DNA of 64,000 nucleotides from Nocardia ignorata NBRC 108230 (GTDB taxonomy: Bacteria; Actinomycetota; Actinomycetes; Mycobacteriales; Mycobacteriaceae): contig NZ_BDBI01000002.1 of the NCBI RefSeq assembly GCF_001612905.1, positions 248,001 to 312,000 on the forward strand, in the 5' to 3' direction. Position numbers and translations under genes: made by a program. The notes under the pieces are model-generated. The model was not told where the DNA came from, made no database searches, and was given only the letters and a program-made list of their open reading frames with translations. Positions 39,786-49,267 of this stretch are shown here, piece by piece (the stretch's first letter is position 1; each line of letters starts with the position of its first letter).

Positions 39786-40277
39786 TCAGCGCGGCACGTG
39801 GAAGTGCGTCAGTTCGCCGGTTCCCTGGTCCACCCGCGCCCACGGCCGATCGAACTCGAGCACCGCCAGCGCCGAGGTGGGGAACTTGCGGCTCAGCTCG
39901 GTGGCCGCGTCGGAATCGCGGTTGGTCGCGAGATCCCAAGCGGTCCAAGGAATTCCGGGAACATGGCCGACAAGGAGGAGAGTCGAGACAGCATCGTCGG
40001 TGAGCTGGATCAGCTCGATCAGGGTGTGCGGGTTCGCCTCGTAGATGTCGTCGCGGTACTCGACGGGAGCGTCGATCCCGGTGGCGGCCAGGGTGAGCCG
40101 GGTGCGCTGGGCGGTGGAGCAGCGCACCGCGTCGATCGCCCGCTGGGTGGCGCGCAACCAGTCGCCCGCCAGGGCGGCTTCGCGTTCGCCGCGTGGTGCC
40201 AGTGGCCGTTCGTGGTCCTCCACCCCGTCCGGGTACGCCGATTTTCCGTGCCGCATCAGGATCAGGGTCACCGCCAT
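39786..40277 (-). CDS. Histidine phosphatase family protein (SixA-like)
   Basis: 163 residues, the short SixA form. RHG at 9-11 carries the phosphorylated histidine and GHVPG near 103-107 the second histidine. SixA-type enzymes dephosphorylate phosphohistidine or small substrates; the target here is not known. Confidence 0.88.
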   Translation of the reverse strand: MAVTLILMRHGKSAYPDGVEDHERPLAPRGEREAALAGDWLRATQRAIDAVRCSTAQRTRLTLAATGIDAPVEYRDDIYEANPHTLIELIQLTDDAVSTLLLVGHVPGIPWTAWDLATNRDSDAATELSRKFPTSALAVLEFDRPWARVDQGTGELTHFHVPR

Positions 40278-40394
40278 GTACTACACGGTAATCGTGCACA
40301 CCGGTGAGGTCACAGTCACACTCGAGGCACACTGAAAGCTGCGTCACTCATACCCGAGGTGACGTCCGACCACATATTTCGAGGATCTGCACCC

Positions 40395-42053
40395 ATGGCC
40401 TACGTCATCACGCAGCGTTGTTGCAACGACGCCAGCTGCGTCACCGAGTGCCCGGTCGACTGCATCCGCCCGACCCCGGATCAGCCGGAGTTCGCCACGG
40501 CGGAAATGCTCTACATCGACCCAGACACCTGTATCGACTGCGGCGCCTGTGTCGATGCGTGCCCGGTGGACGCCATCTTCTCCGAGGACGATCTCCTCGC
40601 CTCGCTCGGCAGGTACCGCGAGATCAATGCCGAGTACTTCCGGCGTCACCCGCTGGAGACGAATTTCGACCCACTCGCCACCCCCGTGCGCCCACCGAAG
40701 AGTCTCGGCACCCTGCGCGTCGCGATCGTCGGTGCGGGCCCGGCGGCCTGCTACGCCGCCGACGAGCTGTTGCGGCGCAGCGATGTCGAGGTGGAGATGT
40801 TCGACCGGCTGCCGACGCCGTGGGGTCTGGTCCGCGCGGGCGTGGCGCCCGATCACGCGGGCACCAAGAACGTCGCGACGATGTTCGAATCGGCCTTCCG
40901 CCGCGACACTCTGCAGTACTACCTCAATGTCGAGATCGGCGAACACATCGATCACCGTGAGCTGCTCGAGCACCACCACGCCGTGATCTACGCCGTCGGC
41001 GCGTCGAGCGACCGCAAGCTCGGTGTCCCGGGTGAGGACCTGCCCGGCAGCCATTCGGCCACCGAGTTCGTCGCCTGGTACAACGGCCATCCCGATTTCG
41101 CCGAGCGCGAGTTCGACCTGTCGGGTGAGCGCGCGGTGATCGTCGGCAACGGCAATGTGGCGCTCGACGTGGCGCGCGTGCTCACCGTCGACCCGGACGA
41201 GCTGGCCAAGACCGACATCGCCGACCACGCCCTGGACGCGCTGCGCCGCAGCAACATCCGCGAGGTCGTGATTCTCGGCCGCCGCGGTCCGCTGCAGGCC
41301 GCCTACAGCTCGCCGGAGTTCCTGGCGCTCACCCATCTGAAGGGCGTCGACGTGGTCGTCGATCCCGCCGACCTCGATCTCGACGAGCACAGCCGGGCGA
41401 TCCTCGACGACCCGAACATCGAACCCTCGCTGCGGCTCAAGTATCAGCTGGCCCAGGAGTATTCGACCGGCCGACGCGATCCGGCGAACAAGCGCATCGT
41501 CTTCCGCTACCTGGCGACTCCCACCGAGGTGCTCGGTGACGACCACGTGACCGGTATCGAGTTCGCACACAACGAACTCACCGCCGACCTCGTCGCCACC
41601 CCGACCGACCGCACCGAGCGCCTCGACACCGGCCTGGTGCTCCGCTCGATCGGTTACCGCGGCGTCCCCGTGCCCGGCCTGCCGTTCGACGAGCGGCGCG
41701 GTGTGGTGCCGAGCGAGCACGGTCGCGTGCTCGTCGATACCCAGCCCCTGCCCGGTGTGTACGTGGCGGGCTGGATCAAGCGTGGTCCGCGCGGCGTGAT
41801 CGGCTCCAACCGAATCGATGCCGAGGAAACCGTCGAAGCCCTGATCGACGACTTCATCGCGGGCAGACTCACCAACCCGACCGGCGACCGGGCCGCCCTG
41901 CGCGCCCTGCTCACCGAGCGTCAGCCCGACCTCGTCGACCGCGCCGCCTGGAAGACCATCGACCAGGCGGAAAAGGCCGCGGGTAAAGCCGCAGGCCGAC
42001 CCCGCGTCAAGTTCACCACCCGCGCCGACCTCCTCAAGGCCGCGAAGGGCTAA
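40395..42053 (+). CDS. fprB: Ferredoxin-fused NADPH-ferredoxin reductase FprB
   Basis: 552 residues from ATG at 40395 (GAGGAT upstream). The first 65 residues are a bacterial ferredoxin with clusters CCNDASCVTECPVDC and CIDCGACVDACPVDA. The rest is an adrenodoxin-reductase-like enzyme: FAD motif VGAGPAACYAA and the NADP loop VGNGNVALDVARVL. It moves electrons between NADPH and ferredoxins. M. tuberculosis FprB (Rv0886) has the same fusion. Confidence 0.93.
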   Translation: MAYVITQRCCNDASCVTECPVDCIRPTPDQPEFATAEMLYIDPDTCIDCGACVDACPVDAIFSEDDLLASLGRYREINAEYFRRHPLETNFDPLATPVRPPKSLGTLRVAIVGAGPAACYAADELLRRSDVEVEMFDRLPTPWGLVRAGVAPDHAGTKNVATMFESAFRRDTLQYYLNVEIGEHIDHRELLEHHHAVIYAVGASSDRKLGVPGEDLPGSHSATEFVAWYNGHPDFAEREFDLSGERAVIVGNGNVALDVARVLTVDPDELAKTDIADHALDALRRSNIREVVILGRRGPLQAAYSSPEFLALTHLKGVDVVVDPADLDLDEHSRAILDDPNIEPSLRLKYQLAQEYSTGRRDPANKRIVFRYLATPTEVLGDDHVTGIEFAHNELTADLVATPTDRTERLDTGLVLRSIGYRGVPVPGLPFDERRGVVPSEHGRVLVDTQPLPGVYVAGWIKRGPRGVIGSNRIDAEETVEALIDDFIAGRLTNPTGDRAALRALLTERQPDLVDRAAWKTIDQAEKAAGKAAGRPRVKFTTRADLLKAAKG

Positions 42054-42061
42054 TCGGACCC

Positions 42062-42103
42062 GCGGCCGAGAACCAGGCCCACCCGCCGCCGGTTCTCGGC
42101 CGC
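42062..42103. terminator. Stem-loop between convergent fprB and thioesterase
   Basis: Perfect 13-bp stem GCGGCCGAGAACC/GGTTCTCGGCCGC with a 16-base loop; no T tract. Confidence 0.5.
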
Positions 42104-42115
42104 CGCCCGCCCGAG

Positions 42116-42886
42116 CTAGGGCAGGGGCATGACCTTGACGACGGTCGTCGTGATCCCACCGACCACGAACCACAACCGCAACACCGGCCGCCCACTCACA
42201 TCGCCCGGCTCGTACCGCCCGCGCACCGTGATGTGTTCACGCGCCAGCACCGGCGCCACATACTCGATCACCGCGCGATGCGGCACCGCGAGCAGTTTCG
42301 GATAGTCGACGAGGAACTGCTCCACGGCCTGCCAGTAGCAGGCGTTGTTCACATGGTTGTACTGGTCGATGTCGGTGGCGCGCACCGGGAACGGCACATC
42401 GGTGTCGGATTCGCGCGGCGCCGGATCGGTGAGGTAGGGCCGCCACCGCAGCCGGTGTTCGTCGGTGGTGCGGGCCAGGTAGGCCAGGCCTTCGTCGCTG
42501 ATGCGGGCGGGCAGGTTGCTCGACTCGCTGAGGTTGATCCAGAACCCCTCGGTCTCGATCAGGCCGCCGCCCTCGCTGGTGATGCGCACGCGCATGTTCG
42601 TCCACCTGGTCGACATGCTCGCGCACCACCGCGTGAGGTGTACGTGATCGGGAAAGACGACCGGGCGGATCACGTCGATGACGGTGCGGCGCACGATCCA
42701 GGTGGGATCGGTGCGGTGCAGCGCGGTCTGATGCAGTTCCTCGTAGGCGATATCCTGCAGGTAGCGGGCGACCCCGTCGAAGCGCAGCCGGTGGTACGGG
42801 TCCACGTCGCCGGCCCGGACAGGCCACGCCGTGGCGAAACCCGTGCCCTCCTGGGGTAGCGGGGCCAGTGGCTGATCGAGTGACAC
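42116..42886 (-). CDS. Acyl-ACP thioesterase-like double hot-dog protein
   Basis: 256 residues from GTG at 42886, chosen because AAGGAG lies five bases upstream. Two hot-dog domains: ATAWPVRAGDVDPYHRLRFDGVARYLQD in the first and FPVRATDIDQYNHVNNACYWQAVEQFL, with the catalytic-type DxxxHVNN, in the second. It probably releases fatty acids from acyl-ACP or CoA. Acyl-chain preference cannot be read from sequence. Confidence 0.88.
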   Translation of the reverse strand: MSLDQPLAPLPQEGTGFATAWPVRAGDVDPYHRLRFDGVARYLQDIAYEELHQTALHRTDPTWIVRRTVIDVIRPVVFPDHVHLTRWCASMSTRWTNMRVRITSEGGGLIETEGFWINLSESSNLPARISDEGLAYLARTTDEHRLRWRPYLTDPAPRESDTDVPFPVRATDIDQYNHVNNACYWQAVEQFLVDYPKLLAVPHRAVIEYVAPVLAREHITVRGRYEPGDVSGRPVLRLWFVVGGITTTVVKVMPLP

Positions 42887-43006
42887 GTGTGCTCCTTGCG
42901 CGGTCCACACAGGCGAGCCGCGACTTCTTGCGTAGTTCTGCCCTCGACTTTACGGTGCGCAGATCACACCCTCACGTCGAGCCGGGACTAGCCCCCACCG
43001 GCGTAC

Positions 43007-43036
43007 ATGACAAGTGCTGTGGGCGCCCGGTAACCT
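43007..43036 (+). promoter_or_regulatory. Promoter of the protein kinase gene (leaderless)
   Basis: ATGACA (43007-43012), an 18-base spacer and TAACCT (43031-43036), six bases before the ATG. Confidence 0.6.
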
Positions 43037-43042
43037 GCTGGA

Positions 43043-44740
43043 ATGGCCGGCGGGGCGATGGCAGGCGCGATGTTCGGGCGCTATGAGTTGCGTCGGCTTC
43101 TCGGAGTCGGCGGCATGGGCGAGGTCTACGAGGCTTTCGACACCACCAAGGATCGCGTCGTCGCGCTCAAGGTGCTCAATCGTGAGCTGGCGGCCGACCC
43201 CACCTATGTGCAGCGTTTCCGCCGCGAATCCCATGCGATGGCCAGTGTGCAGGAGCCGCACGTCATCCCGGTGCACGACTGGGGCGAGGTCGACGGTGTG
43301 CTCTACATCGACATGCGCCTGGTGCGCGGTTCCGATCTCAAGGAGCGGCTGCAGCAGCACGGCAAGCTGACGCCCGGCGAGGCGGTGCAGGTGGTCGAGC
43401 AGATCGCGGCCGCGCTCGACGCCGCGCACGAGCTCGGCCTGGTGCATCGCGACGTGAAGCCGGCCAACATCCTTCTCACGGCCAACCTGTTCGCCTACCT
43501 GGTCGACTTCGGTATCGCGCACGGCGCGTCCGATCCGCAGCTCACCAGCGCGGGCAGCGCCGTCGGTTCGATGGCCTACATGGCGCCGGAACGGTTCGAG
43601 GAAGTGCCGATGACGCCGGCCGTCGACACCTACGCGCTCACCTGTGTGCTCTACGAGTCGCTGGTGGGACGGGTGCCGTTCCCCGTGAACAGCCTCGCCG
43701 GCGCGATCGGTTCGCATCAGATGGCACCGCCGCCCCGGCCGAGTGCGGTCGATCCGGCGCTGTCGGCGTTCGACGCGGTGATCGAGCGTGGCATGGCCAA
43801 GCGGCCCGAGCAGCGCTACGGCTCGCCGGGCGACCTGGCTCGCGCCGCCCGTGCCGCGCTGGTGCAGGCCGAACGCGACGCGCCCGCAACCGTTCCCGGC
43901 CCGCGGGTGACGCCGCTGGTGAAGCAGCCGCCGCCGCGCCCGTTCACCGGGCAGACCCGGGTCACCGGGCCGCAACCACCGCCGCCGACCGCTCCCTCGC
44001 CTGCTCAGCCACCCGCCGCGGCGCACCGGTCCGCACCGCAGCAGCCGATCGCGGGTTTCGCGCAGTCCGGGCGGCAGCAGACCAGGATGAGCACCGGCCC
44101 CCAGTTCTCCTCGGGTGTCTACGCCCATCCGTCGGAACCGCTGCCCCTTCCGCAGCGGAATTCGGCGACGCCGATTCTCGCCGGTGCGCTCGGCGCGCTG
44201 ATCGTCGTGGCCGCGGTCGGTGTGGCGGTGTGGGTGATGTTGAGTGTCAACGATTCCGGTACCGATCGCGCAGGCCAGCCGGTGTCCTCGTCCAGTCTGC
44301 AGATGCCGCCGCCGGTGGTGGTGTCGGTCAGCCAGGAAGTGCCCACCGGCGTTCCGCAGGCACCGCCGACGGAGCCGAAACCGACCACAACCACTGTGCC
44401 GCCGCTGAATTCGGCCGTCACCGGCGCCGACGGGCAGGGTTTCCTCAGCGGTGGCCCGCGCTGCAACGACAACGACGCCGCCATGACGATCGCGCGCACC
44501 ACCACCTCGCGGGTGGTCATCTGCCACACCGGGGCCGACCGCTTCTACTACAAGGGTGTCGCGGTGCGCAACGGCAACGCGATCGAACTCGACGATCCCG
44601 TCTCGACCGGTGGCGGCGGATTCACCGCGACCAACCCGAGTGACGGAACGCAATACCAGGTCACGCCTGCTGGCCTGACCATCATCAAGGGTGGTTCGGT
44701 GCTCTCCAGTGAGGCGATGCTGGAATTCGCCCATCGCTGA
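43043..44740 (+). CDS. Receptor-type Ser/Thr protein kinase
   Basis: 565 residues. Kinase domain about 12-275: Gly loop GVGGMGEVY, ATP lysine K43, HRD with D137, N142 and DFG at 155-157. A Pro/Gln-rich juxtamembrane stretch (about 285-370) is followed by one transmembrane helix (about 376-401) and an extracellular domain of about 160 residues with two cysteines and no PASTA repeats. The HRD lacks the extra features of pseudokinases, so it should be active. The extracellular ligand is unknown; it resembles the PknD/E/H class in layout only. Confidence 0.92.
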   Translation: MAGGAMAGAMFGRYELRRLLGVGGMGEVYEAFDTTKDRVVALKVLNRELAADPTYVQRFRRESHAMASVQEPHVIPVHDWGEVDGVLYIDMRLVRGSDLKERLQQHGKLTPGEAVQVVEQIAAALDAAHELGLVHRDVKPANILLTANLFAYLVDFGIAHGASDPQLTSAGSAVGSMAYMAPERFEEVPMTPAVDTYALTCVLYESLVGRVPFPVNSLAGAIGSHQMAPPPRPSAVDPALSAFDAVIERGMAKRPEQRYGSPGDLARAARAALVQAERDAPATVPGPRVTPLVKQPPPRPFTGQTRVTGPQPPPPTAPSPAQPPAAAHRSAPQQPIAGFAQSGRQQTRMSTGPQFSSGVYAHPSEPLPLPQRNSATPILAGALGALIVVAAVGVAVWVMLSVNDSGTDRAGQPVSSSSLQMPPPVVVSVSQEVPTGVPQAPPTEPKPTTTTVPPLNSAVTGADGQGFLSGGPRCNDNDAAMTIARTTTSRVVICHTGADRFYYKGVAVRNGNAIELDDPVSTGGGGFTATNPSDGTQYQVTPAGLTIIKGGSVLSSEAMLEFAHR

Positions 44741-44793
44741 GCGCGGCCGGGATATGTTCGACAGGGGTTCGATCGTCGAGAGAGGTTTCCCGG

Positions 44794-45768
44794 ATGCGTG
44801 CAGCTCAGGTGAGCAAGTTGGAAGGTCCGTCGTCGATCGAGGTCGTCGACCTGCCCGAACCGGTCGCTTACCCGGGCGGTGTCCTCATCGACGTGCACGC
44901 CGCCGGGATCGCCTTCCCCGACGTACTGATGACGCGCGGTCTCTACCAGATGAAGCCGGGTCTGCCGTTCGTCGTCGGCGGTGAGGTCGGTGGCGTGGTG
45001 CGCGAGGCGCCCGCCGAGTCCGGGCTGCGTGCCGGTGACCGGGTCGCGGCATTGACCATGCTCGGCAACGGCGTCGCGGAGGTGGCGGTGGCACCCGCCG
45101 ACGCGGTCTTCAAGCTGCCGGACAACGTGTCGCTCCAGGCGGGTGCGGGCATCCTGTTCAACGACCTGACCGTGCACTTCTGCCTCACCGAGCGCGGCAG
45201 GCTGGCCGAGGGCGAGACGGTCCTCGTGCACGGTGCGGCCGGTGGCGTCGGTACTTCGACCCTGCGGCTGGCCAAGGCGCTGGGCGCGGGCCGGGTGATC
45301 GCCGTGGTGAGCACCGAGGCCAAGGCGCAGGTCGCCAAGGCCAACGGCGCCACCGACGTAGTGCTCACCGACGGCTGGCTGGCGGCGGTCAAGGAACTGA
45401 CCGGCGGGCGGGGCGTCGACATCGTGCTCGACCCGGTGGGCGGCGACCGTTTCACCGACAGCATCCGCAGCCTCGCGGGCGGTGGCCGGTTGCTCGTCGT
45501 CGGGTTCACCGCGGGCGAGATCCCCACGGTGAAGGTGAATCGGCTGCTGCTCAAGAACGTGGAGGTCGTCGGTGCGGCCTGGGGTGAATGGGTGATGACC
45601 CACCCTGGTTACCTGGCCGAACAATGGGCCGACCTGGAGCCGCTGTTCGCCTCCGGTGCCGTCACGGCGCCGGAACCGGTGCTCTACCCCCTGGAGCGCA
45701 CGGCCGAAGCCGTTGCGGCCCTGGACAACCGGACCGCGACCGGCAAGGTCGTCGTACAACTGCGCTGA
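44794..45768 (+). CDS. Quinone oxidoreductase-like MDR-family reductase
   Basis: 324 residues, zinc-free medium-chain dehydrogenase. GroES-like domain with AAGIAFPDVLMTRGLYQ, then the NADPH-binding HGAAGGVGTSTLRLAKALGA. Probably reduces quinones or enones with NADPH. Starts ATG after GAGAGG, 53 bp behind the kinase gene; coupling with it is uncertain. Confidence 0.9.
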   Translation: MRAAQVSKLEGPSSIEVVDLPEPVAYPGGVLIDVHAAGIAFPDVLMTRGLYQMKPGLPFVVGGEVGGVVREAPAESGLRAGDRVAALTMLGNGVAEVAVAPADAVFKLPDNVSLQAGAGILFNDLTVHFCLTERGRLAEGETVLVHGAAGGVGTSTLRLAKALGAGRVIAVVSTEAKAQVAKANGATDVVLTDGWLAAVKELTGGRGVDIVLDPVGGDRFTDSIRSLAGGGRLLVVGFTAGEIPTVKVNRLLLKNVEVVGAAWGEWVMTHPGYLAEQWADLEPLFASGAVTAPEPVLYPLERTAEAVAALDNRTATGKVVVQLR

Positions 45769-45835
45769 CTCGGTGTGAGGTTGTCGGACCGCCGGGGTAG
45801 CGTCCGGTTCGTCGCCGGGATCGAAGGAGCGCGCC

Positions 45836-46942
45836 GTGCAGTTGTCGAATCGAGTACTGAACCGGACGCTGCTCGCGCGGCAGCACCTCCTCGAACGGTC
45901 CACACTGAGCACACCGCAGATGTGCGAGCATCTCGTCGGGTTGCAGGCGCAGGACGTCCCGCCGCCGTTCATCGGTTTGTGGAGCCGGACAGTCGATTTC
46001 GACCCCGACACGGTGTCGCGCGGATTGGACGACCGCACGCTGGTGCGGATCACCCTGATGCGCGGCACCATCCACCTCGTCACCCCGCCCGACGCCCTCC
46101 GCATCGCCCCGCACATCCAGCCCGAACTCGAAAAGGTGCCCTTCCGTAAGGGTTTCAACTACGGGGCGATGGTCGGACTCGACCCCGAGCAGGTCCGTGC
46201 CGACGGGGAGGCGGTGCTCGGCGACGAGCCGATGTCGGCCGCCGACCTGCGCGCCGAAGCCGCCATCCGCTACCCGGATCGCGATCCGGGTGCGGTGTCG
46301 CAGACCTGGCTCTACCAGCTCCCGGTCCTGCAGACCCCACCGCGTGGCCGCTGGCGCGACAACAGCCGACCCGTCTGGTCGCGGGTGCAGCCGTGGCTGG
46401 GCGCCCCGCTCGACCCGGACTACCCGGTGGCCGAACTGATCCTGCGCTACCTGCGCGCTTTCGGTCCGGCCTCGACCATGGACATGCAGACCTGGTCGCG
46501 CTTGCCCGGCATGAAACAGGTGGTCGCCGACCTGGGCGACCGCGTCCGCACCTACACCGACGAGCGCGGCCGGACCCTCTACGACGCCGCCGAACTCGAA
46601 CTCGCCGACCCCGACCTGCCCGCCCCGGTGCGCCTGCTCGGCTGGTACGACAACGCCCTGCTCTCCCACCAGGACCGCAGCCGCGTCATCGGCGAAACCA
46701 TCGCCCCACGTTCCTTCGGTGCCAATGTCTCGCCGGTCCTGATCGACGGCTTCACCGCCGGGGTCTACAAAGTCTTCGTGAAGTCGGGAACCGCGCGCCT
46801 GCGGGTGAGCCCTACCCGTACATGGACGAAAGCCGAAGCGGCAGAGGTCGAATCGGAGGCCGCCGCCTTGCTCGCGTTCCTGGAACCGGAATCCGCCCCG
46901 GTCGTCGAGATCCTCGCCCCGGAGGCCGACCTCCGTCCGTGA
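45836..46942 (+). CDS. AlkZ-like DNA glycosylase (HTH_42 winged-helix family)
   Basis: 368 residues from GTG with GAAGGAG upstream. The motif LVGLQAQD places Q37 and Q39 exactly where AlkZ has its catalytic QxQ pair. The rest fits the tandem winged-helix fold (RITLMRGTIHLVTP, the segment near LRAFGPASTMDM). Family members excise alkylated bases or unhook interstrand crosslinks, often for self-protection. No biosynthetic cluster is adjacent, so a housekeeping repair role is more likely. Activity is inferred from the motif. Confidence 0.85.
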   Translation: MQLSNRVLNRTLLARQHLLERSTLSTPQMCEHLVGLQAQDVPPPFIGLWSRTVDFDPDTVSRGLDDRTLVRITLMRGTIHLVTPPDALRIAPHIQPELEKVPFRKGFNYGAMVGLDPEQVRADGEAVLGDEPMSAADLRAEAAIRYPDRDPGAVSQTWLYQLPVLQTPPRGRWRDNSRPVWSRVQPWLGAPLDPDYPVAELILRYLRAFGPASTMDMQTWSRLPGMKQVVADLGDRVRTYTDERGRTLYDAAELELADPDLPAPVRLLGWYDNALLSHQDRSRVIGETIAPRSFGANVSPVLIDGFTAGVYKVFVKSGTARLRVSPTRTWTKAEAAEVESEAAALLAFLEPESAPVVEILAPEADLRP

Positions 46943-47067
46943 CACGGCTTTAACGCCGGGGAAATACCGGATTCCTAGGGTCGGTCCTACGACGTTCATG
47001 GCTGCAACGGACGACGTGCTCGGCTGAACCCGGCGAGCGAACCAGCCGCAACCGAAAGGGTGCGCGC

Positions 47068-48375
47068 ATGGGTTCGTCCGTGGTCATCACCGATGTCACC
47101 GTCTACACGCCGCAGGGGTGGCAGCCTGGAGAGGTCGTCGTCCGCGACGGCCGGGTCGCCGCATTGCGGGCAGACCAGGAGCACGCGGCGCTCCCACGCT
47201 TCGACGGTGCGGGCGGCTATCTGCTTCCCGGCTTCGTCAACACCCACACCCACCTGCAACAAGCGGTACTTCGCGGCGTGGGGGAAGGGCTGCCGCTGCT
47301 GGAATGGTTGCGCTGCGTCGGCGAGCACACCGTCGCCGCCACTCCTGAACAGACCTACCTCTCGGCCCTGGCCGGTGGCTTGGAACTGCTCCGCAGCGGC
47401 GTGACCACGGTCGTCGAGCACCTGTGGCCGAACCCGTCCGACCAGGTCCACCAGGCCGTGATCCGCGCGCTCGACGAGCTCGGCATCCGGGTGGTCCTCG
47501 GGCGCGGCATCGCCGACCGCGCCGACGTCACCCGAAAATGGGGCCTCGACCCGCGCCTGATGCAGCCGCTCGACGAGGCGTTCGCCCATATCGACGCACT
47601 CGACCGGCAGCTGGCGGGCTCGCGCATCACCACCGCGCTTGCCGTGCCCAACCCGCGCTGTCTCACCCCCGACGGCATGGCGGCGGCCCGCGCCTACGCC
47701 GAGTCGACCGGCAAGACGGTGTCGATCCATGTCCTCGAGACCACCACCGACGACGACATGTGCCGCCTGCACGCCGGCATGGGCGCCGTCGACTACCTCG
47801 ACACCCACGGCTTCCTCGGGGAGCGCACGCTCGCCGTGCACTGTGTGAACCTCGACGCGCACGGTCGCGCGGTCTTCGCCGGGCGCGGTGTCACCGTCTC
47901 CTACAACCCGATCTCGAACATGCGCCTCGGCAGCGGCATCGCCCCGATCGGCGACATGCTGGCCGCCGGGATCGACGTGACCCTCGGCGTCGACGGCGCG
48001 GCCAGCAACGACACCCAGGACATGCTCCTGACTTTGCGCATGGGCGCGTACCTGCAACGTGCCGCACACCGCCGCGCCGACCTGTTCGGCATCGATCGCA
48101 TGCTGTACATGGCCACGGGTGCGGCCGGTCGGGTGCTCGGCGGGCCGGTACACACCGGCATCGCCGTCGGCGATCGGGCCGACCTCACCCTGGTCCGCTT
48201 CGACCGCGACTTCGCTTGTCTGCCTGTGCTCGACCCGGGCGCGACTCTGCTGACGGCTGCTTCACCGCGCGTGGTCGACACGGTCTGGGTCGACGGCGAG
48301 GCAGTGATCCGCGACGGCCACAGCACGAGAGTCGACACCGACGAACTGACTCGCCGCCTGATCCACATGCGATGA
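47068..48375 (+). CDS. COG0402 amidohydrolase (deaminase/chlorohydrolase type)
   Basis: 435 residues. Zinc ligands in NTHTHLQQ (HxH), HVLE (His and the catalytic Glu), AVHCVNLD (His) and GVDGAASNDT (Asp), the order seen in SsnA, AtzA-type and guanine or 8-oxoguanine deaminases. It should remove an amino or other leaving group from an N-heterocycle. First gene of a cluster with an ABC importer, a dioxygenase and a GntR regulator. AACCGAAAGG precedes the ATG. Exact substrate unknown. Confidence 0.9.
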   Translation: MGSSVVITDVTVYTPQGWQPGEVVVRDGRVAALRADQEHAALPRFDGAGGYLLPGFVNTHTHLQQAVLRGVGEGLPLLEWLRCVGEHTVAATPEQTYLSALAGGLELLRSGVTTVVEHLWPNPSDQVHQAVIRALDELGIRVVLGRGIADRADVTRKWGLDPRLMQPLDEAFAHIDALDRQLAGSRITTALAVPNPRCLTPDGMAAARAYAESTGKTVSIHVLETTTDDDMCRLHAGMGAVDYLDTHGFLGERTLAVHCVNLDAHGRAVFAGRGVTVSYNPISNMRLGSGIAPIGDMLAAGIDVTLGVDGAASNDTQDMLLTLRMGAYLQRAAHRRADLFGIDRMLYMATGAAGRVLGGPVHTGIAVGDRADLTLVRFDRDFACLPVLDPGATLLTAASPRVVDTVWVDGEAVIRDGHSTRVDTDELTRRLIHMR

Positions 48376-48404
48376 ATGTTAATCCCGCGGAAACAGCTCA
48401 CATA

Positions 48405-48456
48405 TTGCATGTAATCCAGCAAGACCACACTGAATCCATTCACATGTTGCACGCAA
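48405..48456 (+). promoter_or_regulatory. Paired GntR-type operator candidates
   Basis: TTGCATGTAA (48405-48414) and TTGCACGCAA (48447-48456) share the consensus TTGCAYGYAA, with 42 bases between equivalent positions, four turns of DNA. The second lies within ATGTTGC AC GCAACAT. They sit in the gap before the ABC genes, and a GntR gene ends the cluster. Confidence 0.6.
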
Positions 48457-48481
48457 CATCCACCGTAGGAAGGTGATCACG

Positions 48482-49267
48482 GTGACGCTCTACGACACAG
48501 TGAACGACGCGGACGCGAGGACGCTGCTCGCCGGACTCGAGGTTTCCTTCGCGGGCGTCGGCAAACGTTTCGGCGGTGACGACGGCACCCTGGCCCTCAC
48601 CGGCATCGACCTGGATATCCGCGAAGGCGAGTTCGTCGCCGTGGTCGGGCCGTCCGGTTGCGGCAAGTCCACCCTGCTGCGCCTGGCCGCGGGCCTCGAG
48701 CGGGTGAGCGCGGGAGCCGTTGCGGTGCGCACGAATTCGATCGGCTTCATCTTCCAGGAAGCCACCCTGCTGCCTTGGCGCAAGGTGCGGCGCAATGTCG
48801 AACTGTCGGCGGAGCTGGCCGGAGTGCCGCGCGCTGTGCGGCGGGCACGGGTGGAACGGGCGATCGAGGCGGTCGGGCTGGCCGACTTCGCGAATGCCCT
48901 GCCGCGCAGGCTCTCCGGCGGCATGCGGATGCGGGTCTCACTGGCCAGGGCGCTGGCGCTGGAACCGAGGCTGATGCTGCTCGACGAACCGTTCGGCGCG
49001 CTCGACGAGATGACGCGACTGACCATGCAGGAGGAACTGCTCCGCCTCTACCGCGACAACGCCTTCACCGCCCTGTTCATCACACACTCCGTGGCGGAGG
49101 CGGTGTTTCTCGCGTCGCGGGTGGTGGTGATGTCGGCGCGGCCGGGGCGGGTGCACGAGGTGATCGACGTCGGCCTGCCCTATCCGCGCGACCGGGAACT
49201 GCGCTTCGATCCCGCCTTCACCGAACTCGTCGCGCGCGTGTCGCACTCGTTGAAAGAGGCTGCCTGA
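48482..49267 (+). CDS. ABC transporter ATPase, NitT/TauT type
   Basis: 261 residues from GTG at 48482; AGGAAGG is eight bases upstream (an in-frame GTG at 48473 lies inside that site). Walker A GPSGCGKST at 56-64, Q-loop FQEATLLPW, signature LSGGM and Walker B LMLLDEP. Close to SsuB/TauB/NrtD ATPases. Overlaps the permease gene by one base (TGATG). Confidence 0.93.
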   Translation: MTLYDTVNDADARTLLAGLEVSFAGVGKRFGGDDGTLALTGIDLDIREGEFVAVVGPSGCGKSTLLRLAAGLERVSAGAVAVRTNSIGFIFQEATLLPWRKVRRNVELSAELAGVPRAVRRARVERAIEAVGLADFANALPRRLSGGMRMRVSLARALALEPRLMLLDEPFGALDEMTRLTMQEELLRLYRDNAFTALFITHSVAEAVFLASRVVVMSARPGRVHEVIDVGLPYPRDRELRFDPAFTELVARVSHSLKEAA

